Source of the DNA: REEB95 sp963762425 | GTDB lineage: Bacteria; Pseudomonadota; Alphaproteobacteria; ATCC43930; CGMCC-115725 | Direction: 5' to 3' | Length of the DNA stretch: 64,000 nucleotides | Assembly: GCA_963762425.1 (NCBI GenBank) | Contig: CAVXKY010000003.1 | Span: forward strand, 1-64,000 | Shown: in pieces, positions 1 to 8,774 of the stretch | How the letters are laid out: the number at the start of each line of letters is the position of its first letter | Position numbering within the stretch: position 1 is the stretch's first letter | Notes under the pieces: generated by a model | Seen by the model: only the letters and a program-made list of their open reading frames with translations | Database searches by the model: none | What the model was told of the DNA's origin: nothing | Translations under genes and position numbers: made by a program

Positions 1-2
1 CG

Positions 3-1112
3 GTGGCGGAAAAAGTCCTTGCGGCCGTGCGGGTGGGCCCGAGCAGGACCGAGCTGCGCGAATTCCCGATGCCGGACATTCCCGCCGACGCGGCCCTTCT
101 GAAAATGGAAGTGGCCGGCATCTGCGGCACCGACGTCAAGCTCTACAAGCATCCGCCGTTCACCGCCCCCGTCATCATGGGCCACGAGAACATCGGCACC
201 ATCGCCAAGGCCGGCAGCGAATTCACCCGGCGCAAGGGCTTCAAGGAAGGCGATCTGGTCTTCGTCGAGGACTACATCATGTGCGGCCGGTGCGAATGGT
301 GCCATCGCGGCGAGTACCGCCACTGCGAAAATGCCGACTGGCGCAACAACCCGGACGCCATCCGCTACGGCTATACCCCGGCCGAGCGGGCGCCGCATCT
401 CTGGGGCGGCTTCGCGCAATATGTCTACCTGCCCTGGAACGCGGTGGTGCACCGCGTGCCGAAGGGCGTTACGCCGGAACTGGCGGGTCTGGTGACGCCG
501 ATGGCGAACGGCGTCGAATGGTCGCTGTTCGAAGGCGGCGTCGGCTACAACTCGACCGTGCTGATCCAGGGCCCGGGCCAGCAGGGGCTGTCCCAGACCG
601 TGATCTGCAAGCAGGCGGGCGCCTCGCTCATCATCGTCACCGGCACGTCGAAGGACGCCGCGCGGATGGAAGCCGCCAGGAAACTCGGCGCCGATTACGT
701 GATCGACGTCCAGAAGGAAGACCCGCTCGCGCGCATCATGGCGATCACCGGCGGCAGGGGCGTGGACGTCTCGCTCGACTGCACTGCGGGCGCCGGGACA
801 GCGCCGATCCTGCTCGGCGTCAATGCGTTGAAGCGCAAGGCCGGGACCATCGTGATCCAGGGCGAAATGAAGGAATTTCCCAATTTCCCGCTCGAGCAGG
901 TCACGGTGAAGTACATCACCATCAAGAGCGCGCGCGGCCACAGCTACCGGGCGTGCGAGCTCGCCCTGCAGCAACTGGCCTCGCACCGCTTCCCGCTGGA
1001 AATCGTGACCACCCACAGCTTCGGATTGAAGGACGTCGACCTCGCCATCCGCTCGGTCGGCGGCCAAGGCGTGAAGGACGTGATCCACGCCTCATTGCTG
1101 CCTTGGCAGTGA
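3..1112 (+). CDS. Zinc-dependent alcohol dehydrogenase (MDR family)
   Basis: This is a 369-residue medium-chain dehydrogenase/reductase that should oxidise an alcohol or polyol with NAD(P). The catalytic zinc site is visible as Cys41 (in GICGTD) and His61-Glu62 (in MGHEN). The structural zinc lobe is Cys94, Cys97, Cys100 and Cys108. A glycine-rich Rossmann turn (GPGQQG) lies near residue 190. The frame opens with GTG at base 3, only two bases from the window edge, so the true start could lie upstream. It converges on the ligABC operon. The substrate cannot be told from sequence; sorbitol- or threonine-dehydrogenase-like enzymes share this layout. Confidence 0.85.
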   Translation: MAEKVLAAVRVGPSRTELREFPMPDIPADAALLKMEVAGICGTDVKLYKHPPFTAPVIMGHENIGTIAKAGSEFTRRKGFKEGDLVFVEDYIMCGRCEWCHRGEYRHCENADWRNNPDAIRYGYTPAERAPHLWGGFAQYVYLPWNAVVHRVPKGVTPELAGLVTPMANGVEWSLFEGGVGYNSTVLIQGPGQQGLSQTVICKQAGASLIIVTGTSKDAARMEAARKLGADYVIDVQKEDPLARIMAITGGRGVDVSLDCTAGAGTAPILLGVNALKRKAGTIVIQGEMKEFPNFPLEQVTVKYITIKSARGHSYRACELALQQLASHRFPLEIVTTHSFGLKDVDLAIRSVGGQGVKDVIHASLLPWQ

Positions 1113-1136
1113 GCGGCCGGGCGGCCCGGCCGCCGG

Positions 1137-2097
1137 TCAGGCGTGGGCGCGGCGTTGCGGGTCGATGATGCCTTCGAGCTTGCCCAGGACCCGCATGCAG
1201 GGCAGTAGCTGGACGAGGCTCGCATTGGGCTCGCGCTTTTCCCGGATGGCGGCGATGAACTCGCGATCCTCGAGCTCGATGCCGTCCATCGACACGTCCA
1301 CCTTGGAAACGTCGATCTTGTTGTCCTTGCCGTCGCTCAGCTCGTCGTAGAACGCCTTGTAAGTGCCGTTGTCGCAGATGTAGCGGAAGAATGAGCCGAG
1401 CGGCCCGTCATTGTTGAACGACAGCGACAGCGTCAGGATCGCGCCCGACGGCGTCTTGGCGACGATCCCCATGTCCATGGCGATGCCGAGCTGGGGATGG
1501 ATCGGCCCCTGCACCGCGTAACAGTCGGAAATGGTCTCGCCCGCCTGGTACTGGAACAGATCGACCGTATGCGCGGCGTGGTGCCAGAGCAGATGGTCGG
1601 TCCAGCTGCGCGCATTGCCCGCGGCGTTGATGTTCTCTGCGGCGGAAGAAGTAGGTCTGCACGTCCATCTGCTGGATTTTCAGCTCGCCCTTCTCGATCC
1701 GCTTGTGCACCCATTGGTGACTCGGATTGAAGCGGCGGACATGGCCGCCCATGGCGACGACGCCGGTCTCCTTGGCGATTTTCGCCAGGTTTTCGGCGTC
1801 GGCGACGCTGTCGGTCACCGGAATTTCGACCAGCACATGCTTGCCCGCGCGCATCACTTGCTCGCCCTGGCGGAAATGCATCTTGGTCGGCGTCGTCAGA
1901 ATCACCGCGTCGGCGCGCTTGATGCCTTCGCCGAGATCGCCGGTGTGATGGGGAATCCCGTATTTCTTGGCCACTTCCGCGGTCGCGTCCTGATTGCCGC
2001 CGACCAGCGAGCTGACTTCGACTCCGGGAATCCGCTTCAACGCGTCGAGATGCTTTTGGCCGAAGGCGCCCTGGCCGGCGACGCAGATCTTCATCAT
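1137..2097 (-). CDS. ligC: LigC-like CHMS dehydrogenase, frameshifted
   Basis: This is a Gfo/Idh/MocA-type oxidoreductase. It begins MKICVAGQGAFGQKH, a Rossmann nucleotide site. Its position after ligA and ligB identifies it as 4-carboxy-2-hydroxymuconate-6-semialdehyde dehydrogenase, which makes 2-pyrone-4,6-dicarboxylate in the protocatechuate 4,5-cleavage pathway. The start ATG overlaps the ligB stop (ATGATG context), implying translational coupling. The frame breaks near base 1636, just after codons for TYFFRR, and resumes one base out as NINAAG...RSWTDHLLWHHAAHTVDLF, a conserved stretch. One extra A in the CDS would explain it. Removing it gives about 319 residues, close to the usual family length. 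A sequencing indel is more likely than a real pseudogene. Confidence 0.8.
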
Positions 2098-3011
2098 TGG
2101 CTCCTGCGGAGGGTCGCTGTCGCGCGCGCGGCGGCCCGCCGGGTTTTTGTCTTCGCCGCGCGCTTGCGGTTTTCCAGAATGATGTGCCCGACCGCGGTGT
2201 TCGAGGCCGGCACGGTATAGAAGCGGTAAACCTCGTCGACCTTGTCCGCGAGCGCACCGCGCATGATCAGCCACATGACCAGCTCGATCGCCTCGGCGCC
2301 GGCTTCGCGCACGTATTCGAGATGCGGAATCTTGACCAGCTTGGCCGGGTTTTTCGTCAGGTTATCGAGGAAATCCTTGTCGAATTTGCTGTTGATCAGG
2401 CCGGCGCGCGGACCGCTGATCTGGTGCGACATCCCGCCGGTGCCGAAAATCACCACCTTGAGGTCCTCGGGATAGGACTCCACCGCCTTGCGGATGGCCT
2501 TGCCCAGCCTGTAGCAGCGGTGCCCGATCGGCGGCGGATACATCACGACGTTGACGGCGAGCGGAATGATCTTAAACGGCCATTCCTCGTCGGGATTTTT
2601 CTTGCCGCACAGCAGATTGAGCGGAACGGTCAGCCCGTGATCGATCTCCATCTTGTTGACGATGGTGAGGTCGAATTCGTCGAGAATGACCGATTGGGCG
2701 ATATGGACGGCGAGATCGGGATCGCCCTTGGCGACCGGCACCGGCCGCGGTCCCCAGCCCTCGTCCGCCGGCGGAAATTCCGTGGCGCAGCCGAGCGCGA
2801 AGGTCGGAATCAGATCGGTGGAGAAGGCCGAGGCGTGGTCGTTATAGACGACGATCGCCACATCCGGCTTGGTTTCGGCCATCCATTGCTTGGATCGCTC
2901 GAAGCCTCCGAACACGCGCCGCCAATAGGGCTCGCCGGTCTTGCCGTTGTCGAGCGCCGCGCCGATGGCGGGGACGTGGGAGCAACCGATGCCGGCGACG
3001 ATTTTTGCCAC
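2094..3011 (-). CDS. ligB: Protocatechuate 4,5-dioxygenase beta subunit
   Basis: This is the catalytic subunit of the extradiol Fe(II) dioxygenase that cleaves protocatechuate between C4 and C5. It has 305 residues from a GTG start. The N-terminal GIGCSHVPAIG carries the first iron-ligand His (position 12), and VYNDHASAF carries the second. The later NKMEIDHGL and GTGGMSHQ segments are also typical of LigB. It starts 3 bases after the ligA stop and overlaps the ligC start, so the three genes form one operon. The basic Arg/Lys-rich tail (last 25 residues) extends beyond the usual core. No regulator or later pathway genes (ligI, ligJ, ligK) are in the window. Confidence 0.93.
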   Translation of the reverse strand: MAKIVAGIGCSHVPAIGAALDNGKTGEPYWRRVFGGFERSKQWMAETKPDVAIVVYNDHASAFSTDLIPTFALGCATEFPPADEGWGPRPVPVAKGDPDLAVHIAQSVILDEFDLTIVNKMEIDHGLTVPLNLLCGKKNPDEEWPFKIIPLAVNVVMYPPPIGHRCYRLGKAIRKAVESYPEDLKVVIFGTGGMSHQISGPRAGLINSKFDKDFLDNLTKNPAKLVKIPHLEYVREAGAEAIELVMWLIMRGALADKVDEVYRFYTVPASNTAVGHIILENRKRAAKTKTRRAAARATATLRRSQ

Positions 3012-3014
3012 GAT

Positions 3015-3452
3015 TCAATCCCGCTTTTTGACGGGGGATTTGACTCGCGCCCGGGCCGGCTTGTCCTGGCCCGATTTCGAGCGATTGCCTTCGACCGGGC
3101 GTCCGCCGGCCAGCATCATGGCGGCGTAATCCTGTTGCGTCGATCCGGTCATCAGCGCGGCGAGATGCTGGAACGAATGGCCGTCGGTGGCGCCGAGCTT
3201 GGCGGTGAAATAGATGTTGCCGCCGAGTTCCAGCATGCGGTTGTAGTCGCGCTTCAGGATCGCCTGTTCCTGCTCGGGCGACATGTGAAACTGCTTGATG
3301 TAGCCCGCCTCGTCGGCCCGGAACGCCTTGCGGTTGGCGTCCTTCATCAGCGACATGCAGAAGGAATTGATCGGGTAACCCTGGCGGCAGCGCTCGGCGT
3401 CGAACACGAAGGTGCCGGGAACGTCGTCGTAGTCGTGCGCTTCGCGTGCCAT
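3015..3452 (-). CDS. ligA: Protocatechuate 4,5-dioxygenase alpha subunit
   Basis: This is the small subunit of the LigAB dioxygenase. It caps the active site of LigB and is needed for activity. The start chosen is the ATG giving MAREAHDYDDVPGTFVF (145 residues); an upstream in-frame ATG (3467) would add MERGA. Conserved LigA segments include GYPINSFCMSLM, and GATDGHSFQHLAALMTG near the C-terminus. The last 25 residues are Lys/Arg-rich and not part of the core fold. It is the first gene of the ligABC operon. A purine-rich GAGAGGGG precedes the start. Confidence 0.92.
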   Translation of the reverse strand: MAREAHDYDDVPGTFVFDAERCRQGYPINSFCMSLMKDANRKAFRADEAGYIKQFHMSPEQEQAILKRDYNRMLELGGNIYFTAKLGATDGHSFQHLAALMTGSTQQDYAAMMLAGGRPVEGNRSKSGQDKPARARVKSPVKKRD

Positions 3453-3533
3453 CGCCCCTCTCTCCATCGGGGGGTGAATATTCGCGTTTTTCGGCCTGGC
3501 CGCAAGACGGACGCGAGCCGGCCGCCCGCGCAT

Positions 3534-3562
3534 AAAAAGGCGGCCCCGGTGAAGGGGCCGCC
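3534..3562 (-). terminator. Rho-independent terminator after the PEP-CTERM gene
   Basis: A 9-bp GC stem (GGCGGCCCC at 3539-3547 with GGGGCCGCC at 3554-3562) has a 6-base loop. On the minus strand it is followed by a run of five T (3534-3538). It ends transcription from the PEP-CTERM gene and insulates the lig operon downstream. Confidence 0.85.
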
Positions 3563-3614
3563 CAGAACACGCTCTTAACAGGAGAAGGTACGAGGACTTT
3601 CCGGATCGGCCGGA

Positions 3615-3818
3615 TTAGCCGAGCTTGCGCTTGATCCAAGCCGCGGCGCCCGGGACCGCGATGCCCAACAGGGCCAGGGTCGAGGGTTCCGGAACTGCGG
3701 TGCCGCCGCAATTGCTGGTGCAGCCGCCGCCGCCAGAGCTCCACGCGAAAGCGGGGGCGGTGGCGAGGGCGAGCGCGGCGGTAACGATCGCGATGCGAGT
3801 CACTTGGCGGAAGTTCAT
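3615..3818 (-). CDS. Very short PEP-CTERM sorted protein
   Basis: This is a 67-residue exported protein. Residues 1-25 form a signal peptide ending in APAFA. A short Gly/Ser/Cys segment (WSSGGGGCTSNCGG) is all that remains as a mature domain. Residues 44-67 form a PEP-CTERM sorting signal: VPEPSTLALLG, a hydrophobic stretch, then WIKRKLG. In known systems exosortase cuts at this signal during export of surface or exopolysaccharide-linked proteins. A strong site, AAAGGAG, precedes the ATG. No exosortase (xrtA-type) gene is in the window. The mature part after removal of both signals would be under 20 residues with two Cys. Confidence 0.82.
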   Translation of the reverse strand: MNFRQVTRIAIVTAALALATAPAFAWSSGGGGCTSNCGGTAVPEPSTLALLGIAVPGAAAWIKRKLG

Positions 3819-4113
3819 TTTCTACTCCTTTGGCCGGCCGCGGGAATGCGGCCGTGACCCGGAGTTTGCCGCATTTCGCGAAACGTTCAAGTAATATCGT
3901 CTAAAATGCAAGTATAAATTAAGCATAATTCAAGTATAATCAAGAAAAGATTTAATAAAATTTTATCCAATATTTGACGAGGATACAAGAAACCCAGTTC
4001 ATTCCAGGGTTTTTACTTGGTAAAAAATCGTTAGGGTTGTCGAATCATAACCATGAGCGCCGGAAGAATTGTTATGGTTGCCGGATCGTAACCACGATTG
4101 TCGGGAGGGCTTC
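3819..4113. promoter_or_regulatory. AT-rich divergent regulatory region with phased repeats
   Basis: This stretch has no gene. It lies between the PEP-CTERM gene and the DUF1330 gene, which point away from each other. Bases 3885-4060 are strikingly AT-rich compared with the surrounding sequence. Three CAAGTA copies start at 3888, 3909 and 3931, that is 21 and 22 bases apart, close to two helical turns. A 10-base palindrome TTTCGCGAAA sits at 3874-3883. These look like regulator sites for the PEP-CTERM gene; no protein can be assigned. Confidence 0.5.
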
Positions 4114-4419
4114 ATGCCGGCTTATTGGGTGGCGCGCGCGCGCATCGTCGATCCAGTCGAATACAAGAAATACACCGACCGCGTGCCCGCCATCGTCGCC
4201 AAGCACAAGGGGCGGGTGCTGGCGCGCGGCGGCCGCTACCAAATCATGGAAGGGCCGCAGAAATTCCAACGCTTCATCGTCATCGAATTCCCGACGCTCG
4301 AAGCCGGGGTGGCCTGCTTCCAATCGAAGGAATACCAGGAGGCGGCGGCTTTCCGCCGGGGCGGAGCGGGCGAGGTCGAGAACGTGATCGTGGACGGCGG
4401 GGACGCGACCCCGGTTTAA
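4114..4419 (+). CDS. DUF1330 family protein
   Basis: This is a 101-residue dimeric alpha-beta-barrel-type protein of the DUF1330 family. Typical features are MPAYWVARARIVDP at the start, YKKYTDRVPAIVAKHKGRVL, and RFIVIEFPTLEAG with SKEYQEA after it. The ATG at 4114 follows GGGAGGG; the frame opens further upstream at 4069 but without support. Its function is not established for the family. The last four bases overlap the end of the convergent DUF599 gene. Confidence 0.85.
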   Translation: MPAYWVARARIVDPVEYKKYTDRVPAIVAKHKGRVLARGGRYQIMEGPQKFQRFIVIEFPTLEAGVACFQSKEYQEAAAFRRGGAGEVENVIVDGGDATPV

Positions 4420-5123
4420 CGCCTGCCGCGAAGGAAATTCGCCGCATGCGCCGAAATCAGGCGCGAGGCGCCGGAGCGGTAATGGTGGCGGATCAGCACC
4501 ACGACCACGCCCAGCGTGGCGAGCGCGAACCAGCCGGGACCCGCGATCCACACCAGCACGCAAAGCGCGAAATAATAGCTGCGCAGTCCCTGGTTGAAGC
4601 TGGTGACGGCGAGGGTCAGAAGCTGGGCCAGATCGGCCACGGCGCGCCGGTGCAGCCGCTTCTCCCGCGGCGAAGGCGCCGCGCCGATCAGGGCGCAGAG
4701 ATAGTTGTATTGCCGGAGCGACCAGGCGAAGCGGAAGAACGCCACGGTGAACACGCCCATGATCACCAGCACCTTCGCTTCGAACAGGCTCTGGCTCATC
4801 TTCGCGGCGAAGCGCAAATTCGACGTCACCTCATAGGCCTGGCCGATAGCGCCCAACACGCCGGCCAATCCCGCGATCACGATCATGGTGGTCGAGGCGA
4901 AGAAGGTGACGCTGGCGATGGCGTGGCCGAGCAGCGAGGCGTCGCCCATGCGCATGTCGCGCCGCACCAACTCGTCCATCCACTGGATGCGCACCGTTTT
5001 CATGCTGTCGTTGATGCTGCGCCCGGCGAAATCCATCCGCGCGCTCAGACGGTCGTAACCCAGCCAGGCGAGCAGGAACCACAGCAACGCCGCCCAGTCC
5101 GGCAGGCTCAGATCGAAAGACAT
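4416..5123 (-). CDS. DUF599 family membrane protein
   Basis: This is a 235-residue inner-membrane protein with about four hydrophobic segments: near residues 10-22, 68-92, 115-130 and 190-210. DUF599 proteins are of unknown function. Recognisable family parts are the N-terminal WLGYDRLSA segment, the central RRDMRMGDASLLGH, and the AVTSFNQGLRSYYFAL helix. The gene lies 11 bases after the PagL-like gene on the same strand, so the two may be co-transcribed. Confidence 0.8.
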   Translation of the reverse strand: MSFDLSLPDWAALLWFLLAWLGYDRLSARMDFAGRSINDSMKTVRIQWMDELVRRDMRMGDASLLGHAIASVTFFASTTMIVIAGLAGVLGAIGQAYEVTSNLRFAAKMSQSLFEAKVLVIMGVFTVAFFRFAWSLRQYNYLCALIGAAPSPREKRLHRRAVADLAQLLTLAVTSFNQGLRSYYFALCVLVWIAGPGWFALATLGVVVVLIRHHYRSGASRLISAHAANFLRGRR

Positions 5124-5134
5124 GGCCTCAGGGT

Positions 5135-5669
5135 TTACCAGCTGCCGATCGGGAAGGAGAACACCAGCAGGATGTTTTCCTCGCCGGGGTTATGGCTGCT
5201 GAAGCCGGCGTTGGAGATGTGGTCGAAGGCGATGCCGATGCGCGAGGCGTCGTCGAAGCGGAAATCGAACCGCGCGCCGGTCTTGAACTCGAAGGCCTCG
5301 CCCAGATTCTTGCCGTCGCCCTGGTGGTAATAGCCCATCGCCGCGTTGGGCACGATCACGAAATGGTTGCCGATATGCAAATCGAGGTTGAATGCCGGCA
5401 TAGGCGAAGCCGGATTTCCGGTTGGTGGCGAAGACGCCCATCATCGGGTGGACGAAATAATAGCCGTGGGCGAAATCGTATTCGGCGCGGCCTTCCCAGG
5501 CCTTGTAGTTGTGGAGGAAATCGTACATGCCGCCACCGACCGCCAGCAGGCCGGGATCGTTGCCGGTCAAATCCGCCAGCCAATCGGCATGCGCGGCCGG
5601 CGCGCCGACGCATAACGCCGCGCCCAGAATCGCGCCTTGCGCGGCCCGTTTTGCCCAATTCGCCAGCAT
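5135..5669 (-). CDS. PagL-like lipid A 3-O-deacylase, frameshifted
   Basis: This is an outer-membrane acyloxyacyl hydrolase of the PagL family, which removes the 3-linked acyl chain of lipid A. Residues 1-28 are a signal peptide (ending PAAHA). The C-terminus has the PagL catalytic layout: FDHISNAGF gives His and Ser two residues apart, and NPGEEN places Glu twelve residues after that Ser, the same spacing as in Pseudomonas PagL. It ends in a beta-strand VFSFPIGSW. The frame breaks near 5395 (KSGFAYAGI continues as NLDLHIGNHF one base out). One surplus base accounts for it, giving about 178 residues, the usual length. Confidence 0.78.
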
Positions 5670-5757
5670 GAAAGGCAGCCCCCAATCCCACGCAACCCGG
5701 CCATCTTAAGGCTTGGCCGCGATCTGGCAAGACCGCTCTGGCGGGGCTTTTACGGGC

Positions 5758-6726
5758 CTAAAGCTTTCGCTTCATGCGCTCGGTCGCCGCCACCAGCTCG
5801 GCGCGGATGCCCGGTTCCATGGCCGAATGGCCGGCATCGGGCACGATCACGTAATGCGCCTCGGGCCAGGCGTGGTGCAGCGCGTCGGCCGAGGCGATCG
5901 GGCAGATCATGTCGTAACGGCCCTGGACGATGATCCCCGGCAGCGCGCGGATGCGGGATATCCGCGCGATCAAATCCTGCTTGGGCCCGATCACGTTGCG
6001 GCGGAAGTAATGCGCCTCGATCCGCGCCAGGCCCAAGGCCATGCGGTCCTCGCCGAAGGCCGCGACCGTGTCCGGGCTCGGCAGCAAGGTGGAGCACACG
6101 CCCTCATAGGTGCTCCAGGCGCGCGCCGCCGGCAGATGCGTCGCGGGATTGGGATTTTCCAGCCGCTTCAAATAGGCCGAAAGCAGATCGTCGCGCTCGC
6201 CCTCGGGCACGAAGCCCGAAAAGGCTCGCCAGGCCTCGGGGAAGACCGTGCGCATGCCGTAAAGGAACCAGTCGATCTCGCTCTGGCGGCAGAGGAAAAT
6301 CCCGCGCAGCACCAGGCCGAGACAGCGTTCGGGAAAGGCCTCGGCATAGGCGAACGCCAATGTGGAACCCCAGGAGCCGCCGAACACCAGCCAGCGCTGG
6401 ACGCCGAGATGGATCCGGAGCCGCTCGATGTCGGCGATCAGGTGGGGAAGGTCGTTGTCCTTGGTCTCGCCCAGCGGCGTCGAGCGCCCCGATCCCCGCT
6501 GGTCGAACACGACGATGCGGTAGAAATTCGGATCGAAGAAGCGGCGGTGGGTGGGGGTGGCGCCGGCGCCCGGGCCGCCGTGGAGAAACACCGCCGGCAC
6601 GCCCGCCGGATTGCCCGATTGCTCCCAATACATGGTGTGCAGCCGGTCGAGCGCGAGCGCGCCGCTCTGATAGGGCTCGATCGGGGGGAACAGGTCCTGG
6701 CGGCCGAGGCGCGGATTGTCGGGCAT
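5758..6726 (-). CDS. pip: Proline iminopeptidase
   Basis: This is a 322-residue alpha/beta-hydrolase that removes N-terminal proline from peptides (peptidase family S33). Diagnostic motifs are FLHGGPGAG (oxyanion hole), FDQRGSGRSTP, and the nucleophile elbow FGGSWGSTLAFAYA. The acid and His come late, in VQGRYDMICP and PDAGHSAMEPG. It is probably cytoplasmic, with no signal peptide. The gene stands alone between the PagL-like gene and a divergent membrane-protein gene. Confidence 0.93.
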   Translation of the reverse strand: MPDNPRLGRQDLFPPIEPYQSGALALDRLHTMYWEQSGNPAGVPAVFLHGGPGAGATPTHRRFFDPNFYRIVVFDQRGSGRSTPLGETKDNDLPHLIADIERLRIHLGVQRWLVFGGSWGSTLAFAYAEAFPERCLGLVLRGIFLCRQSEIDWFLYGMRTVFPEAWRAFSGFVPEGERDDLLSAYLKRLENPNPATHLPAARAWSTYEGVCSTLLPSPDTVAAFGEDRMALGLARIEAHYFRRNVIGPKQDLIARISRIRALPGIIVQGRYDMICPIASADALHHAWPEAHYVIVPDAGHSAMEPGIRAELVAATERMKRKL

Positions 6727-6810
6727 GACCGCGCCAGTCTAAAGGGACGCCCAAAGAAAGGGCAAGCGCGCGCAACCTTTCATTAACCATCTCGGCGCTT
6801 AACTGCCGCG

Positions 6811-8280
6811 ATGGCGCATACCGCATTCCTGGCCCTGCCCAAGAGCCGCTTCGGCGTCTCGCTGCCGCTCTGCGTCGGGCTCATCGCCTTCATCACGGTG
6901 CTCGGCTCCGGTTCGGGCTTGCTGGGCGATCCCGACACCTATTGGCACATCATGGCCGGGCGCTGGATCATCGCCCATCACGCCGTCCCCCATGTCGACA
7001 TCTTCTCCAATTCGATGGCGGGCGCGCCCTGGGTTCCCCATGAATGGCTGGCCGAGCTGGTGTTCGCGCCGCTCTATGACCGCTTCGGCTGGAACGGGCC
7101 GATGCTGCTGACGGCGTTGTCCTTCGCCATGGCGCTTTCCTGCCTCACCCGCGCGCTGCTGCGTTATCTGGAGCCGGTCCACGCCCTGGCCGGCATGGCG
7201 ACGGCCTGGGGCATGGCGCTGCCGCATCTGCTGGCGCGGCCCCATGTGCTGACCTTGCCGGTCCTGGTGATCTGGTTCGCTTCCCTCGCCGCCGCGCGTT
7301 CCGAAAACCGCGCGCCGCCACTTTATCTCGCCGGGCTGATGACGCTCTGGGCCAATCTCCATGGCGGTTATGTGCTGGGTCTCTTATTCGCGGCGCTGTT
7401 CGCGGGCGAAGCCTTGGTGAGCGCGCCGAACCCACGCGCGCGTTTAAACGCCGTGCGCCAATGGGCGCCGTTCCTGGCGCTCTCCTGCGCGGCGTGCCTG
7501 CTAACGCCCAACGGCATCGGCGGGCTGCTCTTGCCGTGGCGGCTGATGCAGATGAAATTCGCGCTCTCGGTGCTGGTCGAATGGCAAAGCCCGAATTTCC
7601 AGACCGTGCAGCCGCTCGAGATCTGGCTGATGCTGGCGCTGTTCGCGGCCTTGTCGCTGGGGATGAAGTTGCCCTGGACGCGCGTCGCTATGCTGCTGCT
7701 GCTGCTGCATCTGAGTCTCGCCCACCAGCGCCATGCCGAAATCCTCGGGCTGGTGGCGCCGCTGCTGGTGGCCGAAGCCATAGCTAGGCAATTTCGCCGG
7801 TTCCGGCCGCGGGCCGCTTCGGGCCTGGACGATGTGTTCGCCGATCTCTCCGGCCGTCCGAGCCGCGCCGGGCTCGTTGGCGCGCTCGGCCTATTCGCCG
7901 CCTTGAGCGCCGTCTATCTGGCGCATCCCATCACCCGCGCGCCCGACGGCTACACCCCCGCGGCGGCGCTCCAAGCGGCCGAGGACGCGCATGTGAGCGG
8001 CCCGGTGATGAACGATTACGGCTTCGGCGGCTATCTCATCTTCGAAGGCATCCCGCCCTTCATCGACGGCCGCGCCGATCTCTACGGCGACGATTTCCTG
8101 AAACGCTATGTCAATGCGATGCGCGGCGTGACCGACGATCTGCCGAAGATGCTGGACCAATACCACACCGGCTGGACGCTCTTCGCCGCCAACACCACGG
8201 CGGTGACGCTGATGGACCACTTGCCCGGCTGGCACCGGCTATACGCCGATGACACCGCCGTGGTCCATGTGCGCGATTAA
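6811..8280 (+). CDS. Polytopic membrane protein, possible GT-C fold
   Basis: This 489-residue protein has roughly ten membrane segments and a soluble C-terminal part from about residue 380. The N-terminal loop after the first helix reads GDPDTYWHIMAGRWI and later VPHEWLAE, an arrangement seen in membrane glycosyltransferase-like (GT-C) proteins, where an acidic loop residue binds the polyprenyl-phosphate sugar. The C-terminal part contains NDYGFGGYLIFEG and FIDGRADLYGDDF, found in a widespread family of uncharacterised membrane proteins. The donor and acceptor are unknown. The ATG at 6811 is the first start after the divergent pip gene. Confidence 0.6.
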   Translation: MAHTAFLALPKSRFGVSLPLCVGLIAFITVLGSGSGLLGDPDTYWHIMAGRWIIAHHAVPHVDIFSNSMAGAPWVPHEWLAELVFAPLYDRFGWNGPMLLTALSFAMALSCLTRALLRYLEPVHALAGMATAWGMALPHLLARPHVLTLPVLVIWFASLAAARSENRAPPLYLAGLMTLWANLHGGYVLGLLFAALFAGEALVSAPNPRARLNAVRQWAPFLALSCAACLLTPNGIGGLLLPWRLMQMKFALSVLVEWQSPNFQTVQPLEIWLMLALFAALSLGMKLPWTRVAMLLLLLHLSLAHQRHAEILGLVAPLLVAEAIARQFRRFRPRAASGLDDVFADLSGRPSRAGLVGALGLFAALSAVYLAHPITRAPDGYTPAAALQAAEDAHVSGPVMNDYGFGGYLIFEGIPPFIDGRADLYGDDFLKRYVNAMRGVTDDLPKMLDQYHTGWTLFAANTTAVTLMDHLPGWHRLYADDTAVVHVRD

Positions 8281-8293
8281 CGCTCGATTTAGC

Positions 8294-8314
8294 TTCGCAC
8301 GACGGCGAAGGCCT
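8294..8314. repeat. Short dispersed repeat, copy 1
   Basis: A 21-base sequence starting TTCGCACGACGG and ending GAAGGCCT recurs exactly at 9302-9322. It holds a short inverted repeat (TTCGC with GCGAA). This copy lies just downstream of the polytopic membrane-protein gene. Confidence 0.6.
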
Positions 8315-8333
8315 CCCTCTCTTGGGATTTTTA

Positions 8334-8695
8334 TCAAACGCCGCCGACCCGGCCGGTGCGCGGATCGATCGAAACCTGGGCGGGCTGGCCGCCATTGACG
8401 ACGGTCGCGCGGAAGCTGTTTCCATCGCCGGTGAAATTGCTGAAATTGGCGTAGCCGCGGGCTTCGAGCAGATTCAAGGCGTCGGTGGCGTTGCGCGCCT
8501 CGGCATTGTCGGGATTGTAGCCGTTCGGCCGCCGCGTGTTTGGCCGCCACCGGGCTTCGATGCCGGCACGGGCGCGGGCGAGCCCAGCGCATGCGGCGGC
8601 GTGCCAATGGCCGGGTTGCCCATGGTCTGGGCGAAGGCCGGACCGGCCGCGATCGCCAGCCCGGCGGCGACGGCAAAGGGCAGAACTGGTTTCAT
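8334..8695 (-). CDS. Small exported protein, PepSY-like tail, frameshifted
   Basis: The ATG at 8695 follows GGAGGA. It encodes MKPVLPFAVAAGLAIAAGPAFA, a signal peptide, then a Pro/Gly-rich linker. The C-terminal part reads DALNLLEARGYANF and later ATVVNGGQPAQVSIDP, which resembles the strand-helix layout of PepSY-type domains. The frame breaks near 8535 in a GC-rich run; restoring one base joins the two parts into about 120 residues. The function is unknown. The next gene upstream has a similar plan, so the pair may be distant paralogues. Confidence 0.55.
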
Positions 8696-8774
8696 GAAAT
8701 CCTCCATCGGACAAGATTGATCCCCTGCACCGGAGCGGCGGCGCGCATACGTCGCGCCGCCGCTCCGACAAGGG

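Noticed and set aside
1137..2097. ligC as a true pseudogene marking loss of the pathway
   Set aside because: A single base explains the break, flanking motifs are fully conserved, and similar breaks hit essential genes.
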